From the NCBI GenBank assembly GCA_002356515.1, contig AP017606.1, forward strand, positions 124,001-188,000: a stretch of DNA of 64,000 nucleotides, written 5' to 3'. The stretch comes from Mesorhizobium loti. Lineage in GTDB: Bacteria; Pseudomonadota; Alphaproteobacteria; Rhizobiales; Rhizobiaceae. The notes under the pieces are model-generated. The model was not told the DNA's origin. It ran no database searches and saw nothing but the letters and a program-made list of their open reading frames with translations. A program made the translations under genes and the position numbers. Positions 63,153 to 64,000 of this stretch are shown one piece after another; within the stretch, counting starts at the first letter, position 1, and the number at the start of each line of letters is the position of its first letter.

Positions 63153-63405
63153 GCCGCAATACCGCTATGACGTCTTTTGGCATTATCGACCCCCTGACAC
63201 TCCTGCTATGTTCGACAAAGGTGGGTATTCATGCGTTACGGCATTGCCGCATGTCCGAAAAAGAGGGTTACGACATTGCCAGGAAATATCATTGCCGCCT
63301 TCCGGCAACAGCGTCTTGCGGTATTACCGCTTTGCCGAACCACAGCAGTGCCGCATTGCCCCTTTGCGGGACCGCGCGAATAACGACTTGCACGTTTACC
63401 GGCAG
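63153..63405. repeat. cluster of GGCATTGCC-like palindromic repeats before parA (candidate parS/centromere)
   Basis: Within about 250 bases the motif GCGGCATTGCCGC recurs in variants: GCCGCAATACCGC (63153), GGCATTATCG (63179), CGGCATTGCCG (63239), CGACATTGCC (63271), TATCATTGCCGCC (63287), GCGGTATTACCGC (63318, perfect 6-bp arms), GCCGCATTGCCCC (63350) and GTTTACCGG (63394). Spacing is irregular. Such sets next to parA act as partition sites or iterons. Confidence 0.65.
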
Positions 63406-63406
63406 C

Positions 63407-63425
63407 GAAATATCTAATATATTGT
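63407..63425. promoter_or_regulatory. AT-rich operator-like site C (parA)
   Basis: GAAATATCTAATATATTGT matches the perfect T4SS palindrome at 17 of 19 positions and lies 52 bases before the parA ATG. Confidence 0.7.
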
Positions 63426-63437
63426 TTTGTCTTTGGT

Positions 63438-63502
63438 CATTTTCGCCGTCGCGATTGCGACGCCACGAGGAGTCTTCATGCCGAGCATTTTCGCCGTCGC
63501 GA
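63438..63502 (+). repeat. 17-bp direct repeat across the parA start
   Basis: CATTTTCGCCGTCGCGA occurs at 63438-63454 and 63486-63502, 48 bases (16 codons) apart and in the same frame. The second copy encodes parA residues 3-8. It looks like a local duplication of the gene start, with the upstream copy now in the leader. Confidence 0.6.
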
Positions 63503-64000
63503 ATCCAAAAGGAGGTTCCGGTAAGACGACTGTCGCCATCATCCTCGCCGGCGAGTTCGCCAAGCACGACTATTCCGTCGCCATAATCGACGCGGACCCT
63601 CAGGGCTCCTCCTACCAATGGCATGCGTCCTCGGTCGCGCGGGGGCTCAGTCCCAAAGGGATCGATCTCGTGCGGGCGTCGAACGAACAGAACCTTGCCC
63701 AAGCGCTCGAGCGTCTTGACGGCCATGACGTCGTCGTCATCGACACGCCGGGTTACTACGGACCAGTGCTCACGCATTCGGCGCTGCGCGCCGACCTTGT
63801 CGTCCTGCCCTGTAAGGTTCACACCTTCGATGCATCGCAGGTCGTGCGCACCATCCGCAACCTCGAGCAGCACGCCGACGCAGCCAATCTCCCCATGAAC
63901 CAGCACCGCGTCCTCTTCAACGAATACGACAGCCTCGATCGCAACACCCGGCCGCTGCGCGAGGTTCTCGCCTATCTAAACGCCGAGCAGGTGCCCGTCT
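63478..64000 (+). CDS. parA: ParA-family partition ATPase (3' end outside window)
   Basis: ATG 63478 follows GAGGAG. The visible 174 residues have the deviant Walker A with signature Lys (VANPKGGSGKTTVAIILAGE), the Asp of Walker A' (IIDADPQGSS), Walker B (HDVVVIDTPGYYG) and DLVVLPCKVHTFDASQVVRT. It is a small ParA without an N-terminal HTH, so operator binding by another protein is likely. It segregates the replicon or, as with VirC1, places the relaxosome. The partner parB lies beyond the window. Confidence 0.92.
   Translation, partial: MPSIFAVANPKGGSGKTTVAIILAGEFAKHDYSVAIIDADPQGSSYQWHASSVARGLSPKGIDLVRASNEQNLAQALERLDGHDVVVIDTPGYYGPVLTHSALRADLVVLPCKVHTFDASQVVRTIRNLEQHADAANLPMNQHRVLFNEYDSLDRNTRPLREVLAYLNAEQVPV

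Noticed and set aside
63153..63405. Repeat cluster considered as a CRISPR array
   Set aside because: Units are short, degenerate and irregularly spaced, with no constant spacer length.
1..64000. tRNA, rRNA or tmRNA genes
   Set aside because: I saw no cloverleaf-like segment or rRNA-like text, including beside the recombinase, but no covariance search could be run.

Overview
The window reads as an alphaproteobacterial replicon, probably of the Hyphomicrobiales (rhizobia and relatives). The support is two MucR/Ros-type zinc-finger regulators, a short alphaproteobacterial-type phasin, and a VirB/VirD4 transfer system with a MobC/VirD2-type relaxase pair and a ParA gene. This is inference from protein families; nothing here gives a species. 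Surface-polysaccharide genes beside a complete conjugation module fit a megaplasmid, chromid or integrated conjugative element.

Region 1 (1-16.8 kb, + strand) is a surface polysaccharide locus. It starts inside a Wza-like export protein. A modification cassette follows: adenylating enzyme, acyl carrier protein, GNAT acyltransferase and a protein with two SGNH-esterase-like domains. Then come a TPR protein, three large glycosyltransferases, a TPR-linked acyltransferase-like protein and a secreted pectate-lyase-like enzyme. A likely division of labour is activation and transfer of an acyl or aminoacyl group, chain assembly, O-acyl editing, export and trimming. A glmS gene at 18-19.8 kb could supply amino-sugar precursor.

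Region 2 (16.9-35.5 kb) is accessory and eroded. It holds four frame-broken small genes, IS5- and IS30-type transposase remnants, an LprI-like fragment, a frameshifted epimerase and a frameshifted histidine phosphatase. Intact genes are scattered among these: DUF2958-like, phasin, host-attachment-type protein, two MucR paralogues, an HTH protein and an XRE regulator. A tight minus-strand operon encodes a phospholipase D-like protein, a DUF2278 protein and the histidine phosphatase. About 2 kb (33.5-35.5 kb) carries no gene I can support.

Region 3 (35.5-53.5 kb) is the mating-pair apparatus. A plus-strand virB1-virB2-virB3-virB4-(two virB5-like)-small genes-virB6-virB8-virB9-virB10-virB11-virD4 operon diverges from an eight-gene minus-strand operon. 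The minus-strand operon encodes mostly secreted proteins, including two staphylococcal-nuclease-like proteins and a lysozyme-like protein, plus a cytoplasmic SSB-like OB-fold protein.

Region 4 (53.5-64 kb) holds a GNAT/DUF1778 toxin-antitoxin pair, a large Cys-rich membrane-anchored protein, a four-helix membrane protein, a HEPN-type gene coupled to a tyrosine recombinase, the relaxase and mobC, and the start of parA.

Three regulatory patterns tie genes together. An AT-rich 19-bp palindrome occurs at the divergent T4SS promoter, upstream of parA, upstream of mobC-relaxase and inside the accessory operon. A 17-bp sequence is identical, at nearly the same distance, upstream of the phospholipase D operon and the Cys-rich protein gene. 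Palindromic operators also precede the toxin-antitoxin and HEPN-integrase operons. A cluster of GGCATTGCC-like repeats before parA looks like a partition site.
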